Source: Zygnema cylindricum | Taxonomy: Eukaryota; Streptophyta; Zygnematophyceae; Zygnematales; Zygnemataceae | Length of the DNA stretch: 64,000 nt | Direction of reading: 5' to 3' | Assembly (NCBI GenBank): GCA_037447655.1 | Contig: JBBHKE010000953.1 | Location: forward strand, 155,001 to 219,000 | In this document: in pieces, positions 11,601-23,945 of the stretch | How positions within the stretch are numbered: the stretch's first letter is position 1 | How the letters are laid out: each line of letters opens with the position of its first letter | The notes under the pieces: model-generated | What the model was told of the DNA's origin: nothing | The model's database searches: none | The model's input: the letters and a program-made list of their open reading frames with translations, nothing else | Translations under genes and position numbers: made by a program

Positions 11601-12975
11601 GATACTCCCATGCCAAGGTATTTGAGGCCCTTCTCAGCAACTGCCTTTGCTCTTCTTTCGGTATTTTCATACCTACAAGAAAACAGTGAAATTGTCTAGG
11701 GATTCAAAACTAGTGAAAGCGACGGTGTTCATGCTTTTGCCTGCTGAAAACTCATAGTAGCATGTTACAAATAGAAATATATCAATCACGAGTACACTTA
11801 CCACTCATTGCCACCATCAATTATACAATCTCCAGGTTCCAGATATTGAGAGAGGGTTTCTATGGTCTGATCCACTGGAGAACCGGCCTTCACTAAGATG
11901 ATAATAGCCCTGTTACACAACACAAAACCATTAAGTTAGAGGAGCCAAGATCCTCACCATTGTCACCAAGATCTGCATCACAACAAGATCTAACCTCCAG
12001 AGGCTTTCACAACAGGGAGGCTAAAATAAACAAGAAAAGTGTACATTGCACTCACTCATAATTTGATCATGTTGACTAAAATGCCACCTTTACCGTGGTT
12101 TTTGAATAGACGCAACAAATTCCTTCGGGTCATAGTAACCCTTGAGAGGCAAATCTCCTTCTTCCTTGGCCCGGGCCACAGTGTCATCCACTTTATTGGA
12201 CGATCGATTATATACAGATATCGGAAATCCTTTCTCTGCAATATTGAGAGCTAGATTCTGCAGCGAAAGAAAGACGTGTAAGTCGAGTATACAACCTTAA
12301 AACGAAGATATACCGTTACAAACCTGAGCCAGGCCAGCGTTTCAAGCAAACGAGCTCAAACAAACGAGGCTAACTTTGCTCACCTGCCCCATGACGGCAA
12401 GGCCTACGAGGCCTACTCTCGAAAGCTGCTGCGACTTCTCGGCCATCCTGCATTGGTGCCAGAAGAAACCAACTTTCAAAACCAAAAGAAAAAGTTCAAC
12501 AAATGAAGAAGCTAAAAAAAGTGGAACAGCCTTTCCACAGTGAGAACCTGTGAGAGTAAAAAAGAATAAGCAAAACCGCAAACGATTGACAAAGAGCAAA
12601 TTTCTCGCGGGCATAAATCACTCACGTTGTTAACACTGGTTCACTGGCGACTGCCGCCTGAACGGCTGTCAAGCACTGTTGTCGCTGTCTCCTGCCGGCT
12701 GGTTCACTGGTCTGGACTGACTGGCCTGCAGACGGGAAAGAACTGCTAAAGTCAAGAAAAGTACAGTGAAGCAACTAGCATCTGAGGTATACAGAAACAA
12801 CACGGGTGCTCTAGAGAGAGAGGCACTAACCAAGGAAGACCTTCTCAAAGGCGACACCAGAGGCGAGGCTGGAGATTGGTCGTGTGCTGACGTCAAGAGA
12901 AGAAGTCTGAGATTGGCGGCGTGTGAGAGAAAGTGAGAGCGAACCTGCGGAGGCGATATTCACGAGAGTAGCCAT
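8668..12975 (-). CDS. 6-phosphogluconate dehydrogenase (decarboxylating), plastid-targeted, 11 exons
   Basis: The enzyme catalyses the oxidative-pentose-phosphate step from 6-phosphogluconate to ribulose-5-phosphate, CO2 and NADPH. Exons (transcription order): 12975-12831, 12725-12626, 12447-12384, 12257-12094, 11909-11802, 11672-11388, 11196-10809, 10590-10432, 10220-10078, 9418-9364, 8772-8668. All junctions keep phase and give 571 aa. Residues 1-82 are Ser/Thr/Arg-rich with few acids, as in plastid transit peptides. The mature part begins near Met83 and shows the NADP motif GLVGLAVMG, then [11 protein letters not shown] and YNRSSNKVD. The catalytic-lysine region [14 protein letters not shown] lies at about residue 272. 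[11 protein letters not shown] and the tail [13 protein letters not shown] follow. Exon 2 must use the second AG (12726-12727). The upstream AG would lead to an early stop. Introns are numerous, whereas flowering-plant copies are commonly described as having few. Gene identity is secure, and plastid targeting is inferred from the leader. Confidence 0.95.
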
Positions 12976-12997
12976 GAGAAGAGGAAATGTTTAATGA

Positions 12998-13005
12998 TGA
13001 CGTCG
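12998..13005. promoter_or_regulatory. TGACGTCG, bZIP-type core upstream of 6PGDH
   Basis: A TGACGTC core lies 22 bp upstream of the 6PGDH start codon, probably within the 5' leader or core promoter. It matches the core bound by plant bZIP factors, but occurs by chance often enough that function is only a suggestion. Confidence 0.25.
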
Positions 13006-13895
13006 GCTTTGTATCTGCCACTGCACATACGTTCTGCGCACTTAGAGGCGCAAATAGCGGCGGATATTTGTGCTAATGGCATGCCATTGGCTGGCGTTTA
13101 TACGGCGCTGGTTGCCTTTTGCAGTTTTGCCCGCCTTTCACACACGTCGAAAGAAGTTTAGGGTTTGGCTGTCCAGTCAGGAAATGGTCGTCGATGCAAA
13201 AGTGGCCCCCGATTTTTGACTGGCGGGAACGGGCGCTTCTACCGTACGAAAAGTTCGGCAAGTACAGCTGCTGGAAGGCCTGGGAGCCGTGCCACAAGGC
13301 AAGTCGATGTGGAGGTGGAGACGTCAAAGCGACGAACTTGCCGCCGAAATGATGGATTCTTTCGATGTGAGGTAATGTTCAGTACTCATTCCTGTGTGGA
13401 TTATTGACGCGTGTCATCTATTAGCTGCTAGATTTTTGATTCGCACGAGCAAGAAAGAAAGAATAGATTTTCAGATTTTGCTGGTTGCAAAAGATCACTT
13501 GGACGCCTACGTCAGGAGCATCATATAGTACACATACCGTACATAAACTGTACGAACATAAAGTATCTTTCTTCGATGGAATGCACGAATCCGCTGTCGC
13601 GAGTTCGACAAAACTGTACTTCGACAACGCAATCCTTTTGACGAGCAGTTGCCGGTGATTCGCACATTCGTACAAATAGTACAAGAGCGCCCCCAATCAT
13701 GGGTCGCGCCGAGCATAAAGGCGGCTTTTAGAACAAACCAAGTGATGGGGTTGCGGTCGCAGGGTCGCGAAAATCGTAACTGCGACGCTCGTTGGAACCG
13801 AACCCGTTGTCCTGAACCAACCAATAGGATCGACTGTTTTCCTGCTCATTGAGAATGGCCTCTCCCGCCTCATTTGCTTTTTGGCTTCTCTTTTC

Positions 13896-14139
13896 CCCGA
13901 TGCAGTCTACCGCTTGACACTTTTGACGTGTCTGCAAAAGCGTTTGTCTCCTTCCGTACCGTAAGCCAATCGTCAGCATCTCGAGTAAGGTCTCTCAGTA
14001 TTCCATTTTGAAACTCAGGCTCTATGGGCGCGCCTCTATTATTGATGGATGGATAGCCTAATTTGTGAGCAATCATGTCCATGGCGCCCATGAGTGGCAA
14101 AACAGAGCGTCCGGTCCAATAGGGCAGTTGACAAACCTG
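13896..14139 (-). other. Orphan open segment, possible exon or captured gene fragment
   Basis: On the minus strand an open frame follows a good acceptor (CATGGCAG, about 14139-14146). It reads through QLPYWTGRSVLPLMGAMDMI, AHKLGYPSINNRGAPIEPEF and then LRDLTRDADDWL to a basic Lys-rich end and stop near 13870. Composition looks protein-like rather than random, but I recognise no family. No partner exon is visible in the 2.5 kb upstream. It could be the last exon of a gene with distant exons, or a stray gene fragment. Confidence 0.25.
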
Positions 14140-16709
14140 CCATGTAAATAGTAAAATAAGGATATGTCACAAAAAGCATTGCAACACTAGGATTAAATTT
14201 GTGGAAGTCACTTCGCGGTATATCACTCTCAGCCTTGTGACTTTTACATTTTATTTTATTTTTTTCGTTTCTGTGTTCTTGTCTTAGAGCTGCAAGCTCA
14301 CGTGGCTACCATAGTCACAACACTTGTTTCCATGTATGTGAACATTTGATCAGTTCCAGTTTAATTGGAAAAAAAAAGTATAACTCTAGTATACTTTTCT
14401 AGTATTAGTTCTTTCAATTAAGTTTAATTGATTTTTTTTTGAGGCCAACCCTCCTAACTGCTTTGTTGTACGGATACCGTTCAATGTAAGCACAGTCCTC
14501 CATTAAAGGAAACCTAATCCAATGCGGCTTGACGCCTTTCCATTCAACAATTGAGAATCATGGTATGCATCGTGAACCTGTGGCGCATGTCCCACCCATT
14601 GTTTCGTACTAAATTAACACCCTGCAAAAACTTACATGTTGAGACTCCAGTTTGGATCTCCAGTCTCTGTAATTCTATCTGGTAGTGATGCACATCAAGG
14701 ACGTTTTCACTATATTTTATAGAGGAATATTGATTTAAGTCGACGATACACTATGTTTTACCTCTTTGTGTATCAAATGTGATGTCCAATACCGCCCCCC
14801 ACCACTCCTTTTAAAATGAAACTATAAAGGTTTATACCATGTTTAAGTTGATGGATTATACACCAGGAATAGTGTGCACATCATACTAGTTATCGTACAT
14901 TACATTTTCTGTACCCTATTCTTATTGCACTTTACCATGTACCTTCTCTATCCCAACACTCAGATACTATTTTGACTGCTGTATCATATCGCAATATTTA
15001 TTGGAAATTAGGTCTCATGAAGAGTTTCACTTTTTATTGCGATTTTAGTTACTGAACAATTAGTCCCGAAAAAGGACATAGGGTCATTATGTACCTATTA
15101 CTGTCCCTTCTGACCAGTAATCCTCGCAATTATACCAAAAACTGTACAATCTGTACATTTTTCTGTTTGGTTACTACGCCTACTGGCCAGTAACATCAGT
15201 TATAGATTACATATGTTTACCCTATTACGATTAATAACACTAGTTTAGGTTTGTGTTTGGATGTCATATTTTCGGGCACTCCTTCAATTTGTGTTACTAA
15301 CACTTCTTTATGACCCAAATCACCCATAAAGCCATTCCAACCAAAAAAAAAAAATAGAAAGAAGAAAAACTAAAGCACCTTTAGGCACCCATAAATCCAC
15401 TGAGAAACCCTGAAATCCCCTAAAAATAGCCAAAAGTGCCTAAAAAAACCCTGAAAGATCTTGAAAAAAGGCGCCAAATTCAAAGTCAGCAGGATGGCAT
15501 GTAGGATACATGGAAATAAGTAAAACAACTTTTTTTTTTTACATTTTCTAAGTGCTGATTGATGCTAAAATCAAATATATAAAAACCGCCAATGTAGCGA
15601 TATAAATAAGCGGCAAAATTGGTACCTTCTGATCGTCGAATATTGTACGGATATCAGGATCGCATATCACTTCAATACGCATCATTGGGTGGTTTGTTTT
15701 TCCCTTTGTCTTCTTACAAACATTAGACCATTGTACAAAATGTATATTTGGTCATGGAAAATAAGGTGAACTATGACAACTTATTTTGCGGTGATTGATG
15801 TTGTCTTTTCATGTAGATTTTCAGTGATCTTGAAAGTCTTGGGATTCAAGTCTTTTGACATTATTAATTACCTTGTCAATTCTGAAGTTAATTTGGCCAA
15901 TATTATCTTTTCACAGATCTTTATATTTGTCATGAACGATATGTTATGGCCTAACTTAACACATACTCCTATACAGGCCACGTGTATTGAACTGAAGAGT
16001 TGCACCTCCTTAATAGAATTTTTATTTGTTGGGCGCTAACAACAGCTGAGCTCTGTATGAAATTTTCCACGCAAAAAGCCTTCTGCTATTATGTAGCATT
16101 TGCCTGCAACATGGGCTCGGAGTTTTGCTCAATGTAAAATGTTAATAATACAGGAAAAAAGGTTATCCATTTTTTGTGTTGTATTCCTAAAAGACACTTA
16201 GTATACAGCCCTTTCCTTGACTTCACATTTCAAATGCAGTTCAGCTGCACAACAAAACATCCTTGTCAGGAGACAAAAAGTAATCTTAAACGAGCCAACC
16301 AACCCCAACTTTTGTTCTGGCATATCATTAGAACACCAGCATCTTGACTAGTGTATGTACCCCTGCCTTACAACAATCTACTCCTTACAAAGCAGATATC
16401 CATGCCGGTAAAGTTAACAGCAGGTCCTTTCTAGCCTATTCGCGCAGGACAAAAAATTATAGTCATATGCAAAGGCTGGTCTCTTCTGGCATTCGTGTGA
16501 AAGTTGAAGGAGAAACCACCAGTGCTCATAAAGGCAGACAATTTCTCGCCAAGAAAATGCAACCAACCAAGCAAAGGATTTCGCATGATCAGATGGAAAG
16601 GATCATGTCTATCTTTACACCGTCAAAAAACACAGTTTCTTTTCTTTGTAGCACTTTTTTTTTATTGATAATGTGATGGTAATTCACTTTCTCGACCTTT
16701 TGTCCTTCC
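14140..16709. other. AT-rich intergenic region with one dispersed repeat
   Basis: There is no supported gene. The part at 14831-15060 is related to 18600-18840 (see that entry). The 110-codon frame at 16344-16676 lies just downstream of the minus-strand gene ending at 16710, shows no family features, and may overlap its 3' untranslated region. Confidence 0.4.
14831..15060. repeat. Dispersed repeat, copy 1
   Basis: It aligns by eye with 18600-18840 in the same orientation. Shared blocks are CATGTTTAAGTT followed by GGATTA and CACC, then TACCRTGTAC, then CTATACCC/CTATCCC, then GTATCATATC, then TTAGG and a run around TTTTATTGC. It is strongly diverged, and no coding remains or terminal repeats were identified. 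Confidence 0.4.
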
Positions 16710-19700
16710 CTAGTCATTTTTCACAACTGTCACCCCACCCTTTGAGAGCAACACAAGAGGCTTTAACTGTCCAGCCAGCCTTGGAAGGAGCTCCCGAGTC
16801 TTTTTTCGTGCCTCTTCTGCTATGATATCTTGCCCTCTTCTCAGGCCACTATCTCGTGCCTCTTCCTTCTTCATATCCTCCAAACTTTCTTCTGAAGGTA
16901 CCTCCTGCCCATAAACTAATGACGTCAAGGAAGATAACTTCCCGTTGCTTCCTATCATTTGAGGCTCCTCTTTGCTCCCACGAAGTCTAGCCTCCGGTGT
17001 CTCTCCTGCAGAACTAGACGGCTTTGAGGCTCCATTCGGCGATAAATCGGATCTCTCGTCATTCATGTTTTCAGAGAGTGGATGCTCCTGCGAGGTTGAC
17101 TCCCGTGTGGCAGCATCTCTTACTGCCAGCTGGCATGCTGTCAATGCGCCACTCAGCCGCCCAGCCTGCTTCCAAAGTGGCGTTTTTGGGCCCTTTGCTA
17201 CTACCGCTGCTTCATGAAGTAGAGCTAAAACGCGTTGCAAATAAGAAGCTGTCACCTATTGCATAGACACGGCAACCACAATCACTTAAAAACAAAAAAA
17301 AAGGGCTACGATCTTTTGTTCTGGTCGAATTCAAGTTTCAACAGAAAAATGAAGGGTGTTCTTACGACAGAAAAACGCTCCAGAAAGATCAGAAAATTTG
17401 GAACCAGCATTACGAAAAGAAGAATAAAATTCAGTACAGCCCGGAGTGAACGTACCGAAAACTGGACATAGTCCAACTGGCTCTGAGTTGCTTGCTGAGT
17501 CAGCTCTTCCAGGAGCTCTGCCAGGGGTGCCTCCACATCAGCCTCCATCGTCTTGCCAAGTGTTGCTCGCTGATTGGCCCGGTTCAAGACAAGGGGCCAT
17601 AGCAGACCATGTGGCCCTGCTGGACCGCTTCGGGCAGAAAAAGATTCTGATTTCAATACGGGCGAAAATGTCGGTACTGCAGCCGCATAGCTGGCAAACT
17701 CTGGTGCTGCCACCTGGCAGAAGGCAATGTGTCCACATAAGCTCGTGATGAGTCATAGAAGGAAGGATGACACTAAAACTGAACTGACATAGGGGGGAAA
17801 AAACTGCCAAGCACGCAGGAGAGCAGAAGCACCAAAAAGTAGACTGTTCCATATCCATCACGTTTTTTCAATATTCGGTGATCGGTAATGTTGGGTTGCC
17901 CCTTACCGGTTATGAAACAGATATCCATGTGGAAATTCGATAATATCAATGACAAATTTTAATAAAGAAAGGAAAATGGATAAAAAATGATACTGACAAA
18001 CAAATGAAAATGGGCAGATTACAAGTTCTTGAACGTGAAAATAACCGTTACAAGGGTGAAAAGGACAATTTAGTGTACCCGAAAAATCCTTTGGTGCAAT
18101 TCATGAACATACATACTTGGATAGTCAACCCTACAAGACGACTCAGGTACAATAATTTCAGGACCTTATGAGTCCATATGTATCGAAATTTTAAACCGAT
18201 AGATATGTACGGATATCAATAGCGGTGACTATCGATTGTGCAGCCAACAGAATATGAAACTCTACTGAGAACACTTGGGCAGCACATGTTCAAAGTATTT
18301 GAGGATTGTAAAAGGGAGTGCGTTTGTGAACTGGGCAACCCACGCAAAATTCATTTGGACGAACTGTTTAATCGATGAATATTGTTCAAATTTGCTTGAA
18401 ATATGAATATCATTCCGGCCATTACAGGAAATTTTGATAGAAAGTAGAGTTAGCCCTTCGTGCACGCTATTTTATCTGTTTCTGTATCAAATTTAAAACT
18501 AAAAGAATGTCAAAATAAAACGATCAAGCGTTAAAGTTCGTATGACTAATTTGGATCTCATATCCAGGTAAAATTGGAAAAGCTAATATGTACTTAAAGT
18601 ATTGGATGCATGTTTAAGTTAGCGGATTACTCACCACTTGTAGCTTACACATAATAAGATTTCAAATACAGTATTTATTGTACCGTGTACTTGCCATACT
18701 ATACCCCGTAGTTTTAAAATCAGTATCGCAGAGCTAACCTCGATAAAAATACGGCTACGGTATCATATCCCGTATTTCCTCGAAACTCAATATAATTAGG
18801 CTCCGCAAAAAGTTGTTTAAAACACAGTTTTATTGCATCAAAATGTAAGCGTCAATGCGGTTTCCAAAAAACCAAAAGCCTAACTCTTTTCATTGTTCCA
18901 CATGGGCAAATCTTTAAGATTGTGTAATGAGGGAACATGGGTTTTCAGGAGAACAAAGGGACCTGACTTCCCCCCATCCTCACCACACGCACAAACTTTC
19001 TGATCTAAAAAAGAGACTCTCGTACCTACTCCTCCCAGCCCCCTCCCCCTATGCCTACCTGCCTTCATCGCCCCTCAGTGATCATGGCTGGAAGAGGTGA
19101 AAGGTGAGTGGCATGTCTGCAGAAGGAAGGAGCGAGAGGGGAGAGGGGAGATGAGAGGAGAATAAAGCAGCAACAAGAGCTCTTACCGCTGCCAGAAGTA
19201 CAAATGAGCGTAAGGCCTCCATGGCGGGCGCTTCCCCTGTTCGCACAAAGAAGCCGACAGCGGCGCGACATACTCCACTCTGTTTGCAGAAGGCAGAAGA
19301 AGACAACAAAGGAGAAAACTTTTACAGCCGTTGCAGCTTTATAGCTGTTGCAACATTATAGCCGTTGCAATACTCTTTTGAAAAAAGAATGATGGTTTTG
19401 CAAGACCTTCGGAGCATTTACAAGTGAAAACAATCTGCTAGCAATATTTGGTAGAAGGAGTTCCTAACATCTTGTATGAGACTTTTCGGAATTTTAATTC
19501 GCAAGAGAACTTAGGTGAAAAAACATCATAAGTACAGTTATATTGATGCAGGTTCTTCAATAAGCCGTATGAGCTGTAGTTAGGCTACTGATATTTGCTA
19601 CACCAGTTAATCAAGAACATACAGCACAATAATTCATCATGGCATGTTTTATCAAGATGATCCAATAAATGAAAAAATGGTATAAAACCTTGACGACTCT

Positions 19701-22700
19701 AATCATATTTCTATATTTATGACACCATAAAACCTGTCAACTCTCATAATAAAAGCAATATCCATAACTGATGCTATACAGATTCTAATGATGTACAAAA
19801 ATGGACGGCCCTTCTGACAAGTGCTGATATTAACGCTGCAAATCATCGTGTTGACTTTGAAATACCAAACCTTTATCCTTACATTCCCGATTCCCCGTCT
19901 CTACACAATATATATCGCTAGGCAAAACATTGAAGGAGACAGCACTAGTTCCTTTTCAAGTTCTGGAAACCTAATGTCTCTTGAAATGCCAGGTTTACAA
20001 GTGAAGCAGAAGTTACACGTCCATACCTCAAGAAGGGCTTCTCCAAGCTGTGCATTTCCTGGAGCATTTTTTATAAAGAATACCAGCACCACTAGCAGTC
20101 GGCCGATTTCTCCCAGCCACTCTGAGCATGAAGAATAGCAGATTTTTGTTAACAAATGCAGCAATGGTGACAGATCAACCAGCAACAGCAACACAGCTAT
20201 GGCTTAAGTTATGATTTAAATGGTTAAGGGGAACGTCAATGTACCGAGAACGTCATACTTTAGTTTATAGCCTATCCATAATAAACTTCCCTGTCCTCAC
20301 TATTTAACTACAATGAACACAGCATTACATGTTCACTGACGTCGGAGAACAAAGGCTCTGGACAGAGAACCAAAACATGATAGACAGCCATTCAAGCACG
20401 AAAATGACCTGCCTTTCTGTTTTTAAAAAGTAAACCATTGTGCTTAGAAAACAAATTGTGCCAGCTGGAATTTTAGAAACTGCCACAGACGCACCACTAT
20501 TAGTTATCTTCTGTGTGGCCATGGTTGCCAAATAGGTCCCAAGCCATGGCAGAGCAGCTCCGACTTGGCTCCAGAGCTGCTGTTTTGCCATAGCTGCTGC
20601 GTCACGATTGCGCAATATTTCTCTACCTACACTTTCTTTTCCTCCCACAATCCTGTTGGTGCCACCTGGAAGGCGAGTACAGCAAGATGACAAAAGCTGA
20701 AGAGCCAAACGCTGCCCATCTGCCTGCACAGCTTTTGGCAAAGCTACTTCTACCCTGCCAGGGCCAACTTGATTTGCATCACCAATTGCACCTACCAACT
20801 TCAAAATACGAGAGAACACCTTCCCTAAGTTGTCCTTTCCACTACTGCCTCCATCTGGATGAGTCAACAAATATTCACATAGAAGGTCCGAATAAGCACG
20901 GATGACTAGTCCTATCAGTAATTCTGCTTCTCCGTCAAGAGGTTGTTGGTGTCCTATCCTCAATATGCTTTCAAGGACCACAAGCACCGAGTCCACTAGC
21001 TGGAGACCTGACCATGTCTGGGCGCTACTCATAGACTCAAACTGCACTTGACGTGAAAGATCAGCAAGCTTGGCGATGAGATTGGGCCATGATGGAGCTT
21101 CTTGCCGCAAAGAAAGGGAAACTGTTGAGCCTGGAGAAGCTCTAGACTCTTGGAAAAGTGACATTGACGGCGTCGATTGTGCCTCTTCCAGAGCCTCCCA
21201 TTCCGTGTCATCTGCAGAGAGTGGCCCACAGAAGATGCCGAGAAAAGCAAATTTCCTCCATATAAAAATAAGCACGATAGACAAAGGCTTGAAGATCAAA
21301 CCGGGTAACATGACCACATCAAGCCCATATCCTGCCTAGGTGCCAAAAATATAAAGCACACGAGAATTGGTTGTAGAAGGTACTACTATTGAGAATGACG
21401 TTATCATTCAAATAAGACAATAAGGTTCAAAATCAACCTGATCTGTTCAAACGGTCACCCGATTACCTAGAAAATTGCTCAAGCAGGACCAGCCTTACTT
21501 TTCTATTTCACAAGAATGGAAAAGAAAAACGGCAAAACAGAGAGATTACACTGAAGAAGCATAAGGTACACTTGGTACAATGAATCCCTCATCCAATCTA
21601 CTAGTTGAGGGCATAATATCTACACCTGCTGGTCACAATGACAGCTACAGGACCACCTTCGTGAGTCCTGGATAGACCTGCAATTCATTGCACTTTTAGC
21701 AACGTAATGGTGGCATACAAAGAAGAAGACAATGAAGAAGAAGAAAAAAAAAGAAGAAAGAAAAGAAAAGAAGAAGGAGAAGTGCACTACAACAAGTATC
21801 AACCTACCTCAGACAGCATTTAGAATGACTAATTTCACACCACCTGAAGAAGCACAGGCATGACTATTTTTTCAAAGAATCGTTTATGGGCGGATTAACT
21901 CATTTGTGCTCAGGTCTGACTACAAGATCTGCATACAGTTCCCATAGCACCGTGACAAGAGAAACATTACCAAATTGCTCAACTAATCTCACAACAACTA
22001 ATCGGGGCAATTATTGAAAAATTGCATTGCAAATTCGGGAAAGTTGAAAAACAACTCTGAAGGTTAGAACGAGTCATGCAGAATTTGGCCCTCACCGTCA
22101 TCCTGCTCATCCGCCATGGCATAACTACTCGCAATTTCCTCTTCAGCCCCTTCGGAAACCCTCTGTTGTTCCCCTTCTCTGCTCTGCTGCGTTTGCAGAC
22201 CAGCAGTTTCGTCATTCTCCTCTGATTCTCCAGCTGCTTCATTTGAATAAATGCTCTGTGGGCTATAGGATTCCAATGCCGTGCGAAGAATGACACCAGA
22301 GTCCTGGCGAGACGCAGCCAGGCCAAACGCTGGAAGCTTGACCAACAAACAGCCTGAAGGCCAGGATATCCCAATCGGCCAATCAGCACTCTGACGAAGC
22401 CGTGTCTGCTCAACTGATGTAGTTCCTGGCTTTGGGCTAATGACATAGACTGCTTTGACCCTCTGCCTCCAAATGCAAGTGAGTCCTCGAGAAGCCATAG
22501 GGGTGCCTGCCTGCAAGGGTGTGGATGTGGCGCATTCGTGCACACTGCTCGTTTTCGTCTGTGTTTCCTGTCACTGTGTCAGCAAATGGACTCCTGGGTT
22601 CTCGGTTTGCATGGGCATTGTGGGCCATGTAGCATACACCAGCAACAAATGAAGCCGTAACTTGCAAAGAAGGCAGCTGGTTCGTCAAAAGTGCTTTGCT

Positions 22701-23236
22701 GGAAGTTTGATCAGCAAATACACAACAATAGAAAGAAAACAGTGTCAGGTAAATTCTATCTTCAAGCTTCTCGGCTGCGACACGACATAATTTTGAAGGC
22801 ATTGTACACCCATGACCAGACATTGACAGTGTATAAAAATAGGGAGAAAATAGGGAAGAGGAAATGCGAATCTGACCTAAAAATGGAGGCCAGGGCTGCC
22901 AAAGCTGCAGTGTTGACAAGCGGAAAGTCATAGCAAAGACTCTGATAAGCTTCATTGGCGAGATCAGCTTCCGAACGATCCTGACCAGTTGCCTCCACTG
23001 CTTCCATAACTCTAGCCATGGCCGTTCCAATCCTCCGTTGGATATCTCGCTCTCTCGCGTCTGTGTCTGCACAAATTGCTAAAAGAGTTCTCAACTCGAG
23101 CACAAAACGATCCCCTGTAATACAAAGTGAAGATGGAGGAGCATTGAGGTTGTTACTGACCTCTCTGAAGTAAGCTCTCATCTTCCATTCTCGCGGTACC
23201 TAAGGATCCAGTTCTGCCATCAGCGCCCTGACCCAT
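16710..23236 (-). CDS. Uncharacterised 853-aa protein, nine exons
   Basis: Exons: 23236-23161, 23114-22877, 22698-22575, 22510-22096, 21211-20495, 20121-20027, 19279-19187, 17713-17456, 17255-16710. Phases agree throughout and the stop is TAG. The product looks all-helical and Leu/Ala-rich in blocks (for example ELRTLLAICADTDARERDI, YQSLCYDFPLVNTAALAALA, LALQLLSSCCTRLPGG), suggesting an alpha-solenoid. An acidic, disordered linker around residues 250-300 ends in DDTEWEALEEAQS. That is loosely reminiscent of the DDxWDxFQ segment of HEATR5/SWEETIE-type trafficking proteins, but this is a weak hint, not an assignment. The C-terminal 180 residues are hydrophilic, with a Ser/Glu-rich stretch and a final helix. 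The start at 23236 is the simplest choice. The frame stays open upstream to 23593, so a longer N-terminus is possible. Intron 3 is only 64 nt and is the least certain junction. The gene diverges from the reductase at 23946. Confidence 0.75.
18600..18840. repeat. Dispersed repeat, copy 2 (in an intron)
   Basis: This is the partner of 14831-15060, lying within the 1.47-kb intron 17714-19186 of the uncharacterised gene. It is probably debris of an old insertion that enlarged the intron. Just upstream, 18150-18240 is rich in TACGGATATC-like words also seen at 15648-15658. Confidence 0.4.
21719..21782. repeat. GAA/AAG-rich purine tract
   Basis: A run of GAAGAA, GAAAAG and similar purine words lies in the 884-nt intron 21212-22095 of the uncharacterised gene. 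It generates a meaningless open frame on the other strand. Confidence 0.7.
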
Positions 23237-23698
23237 GACCTCGAAGAAAATAACTTGCAGCGAGAACAAGATACCGACGCTAATGTGCAACTCGAAACTC
23301 GAGAGCCAAATCTGGAAAGCAAACATGGTATCAAGAGCTGATGCATTGTACTTTTCAGGTACAATGCGTGTTTTGTCGTTTTCGCTGTACAGTACATGAC
23401 ACGTCAGCGAATTGAGTAACTTCATCCAGCAACAATGAATGTCCAATCCAGAGCCGGAGTGACGAGGAGGTTTGCCTATTGGCAAATATTTAGGCTTCTG
23501 ACCTGTAAAGTTGTAGACGCCTTTGACGCCATTGGTGGTTATGTTTCGTCCTAGTTTACTTGCCGCTGTGGTACCCTTTCTCTTGTTTTCCATTGGTCCA
23601 CTAATACGTCACAAGTCATTGCATGCTGCTATGCGGCAAGTCGGGAACATACGCGAGCAAAATTGTTGTTGTACCGTTGTTTCTTCCAAATCTATCCC

Positions 23699-23706
23699 TG
23701 ACGTCA
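23699..23706. promoter_or_regulatory. Perfect TGACGTCA palindrome in a divergent promoter
   Basis: TGACGTCA, the optimal site for bZIP factors of the TGA/HY5/CREB type, lies in the interval between two divergently read start codons (23236 minus, 23946 plus). It is 240 bp from the reductase start. Sulfate-assimilation reductases in plants are known to be under bZIP (HY5) control, so a role for this site is plausible but unproven here. Confidence 0.4.
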
Positions 23707-23945
23707 TGCCATCCACTTGAATAGAAAAAAACTAAGGCCAATAACGCACCCACCGAGCCTCAAGCGTACCCCGAGCCTCACTCAAAAGGTCACACCCCCC
23801 GGCTGTCCAGCTAATCCTGTATATCCTTTCCGTCCGTACACTATACGCGACAAAATCCTTCTCTTATCACCACCAAAATCTCATCAATCTTTCCTCATCT
23901 TATTTTTTTCCTCACTTTTTCGGTCTTTCGCTGTCTGCTTACGCC

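Noticed and set aside
16344-16676. 110-codon + strand frame beyond the 3' end of the unknown gene
   Set aside because: It has no domain or family resemblance, and ends in a T-run-derived hydrophobic tail. It is more likely 3' untranslated or intergenic sequence.
22437-23072. Minus-strand 211-codon frame overlapping the unknown gene
   Set aside because: It only partly coincides with the coding frame (22575-22698) and otherwise reads introns and an alternative frame to a stop. The spliced model explains the region better.
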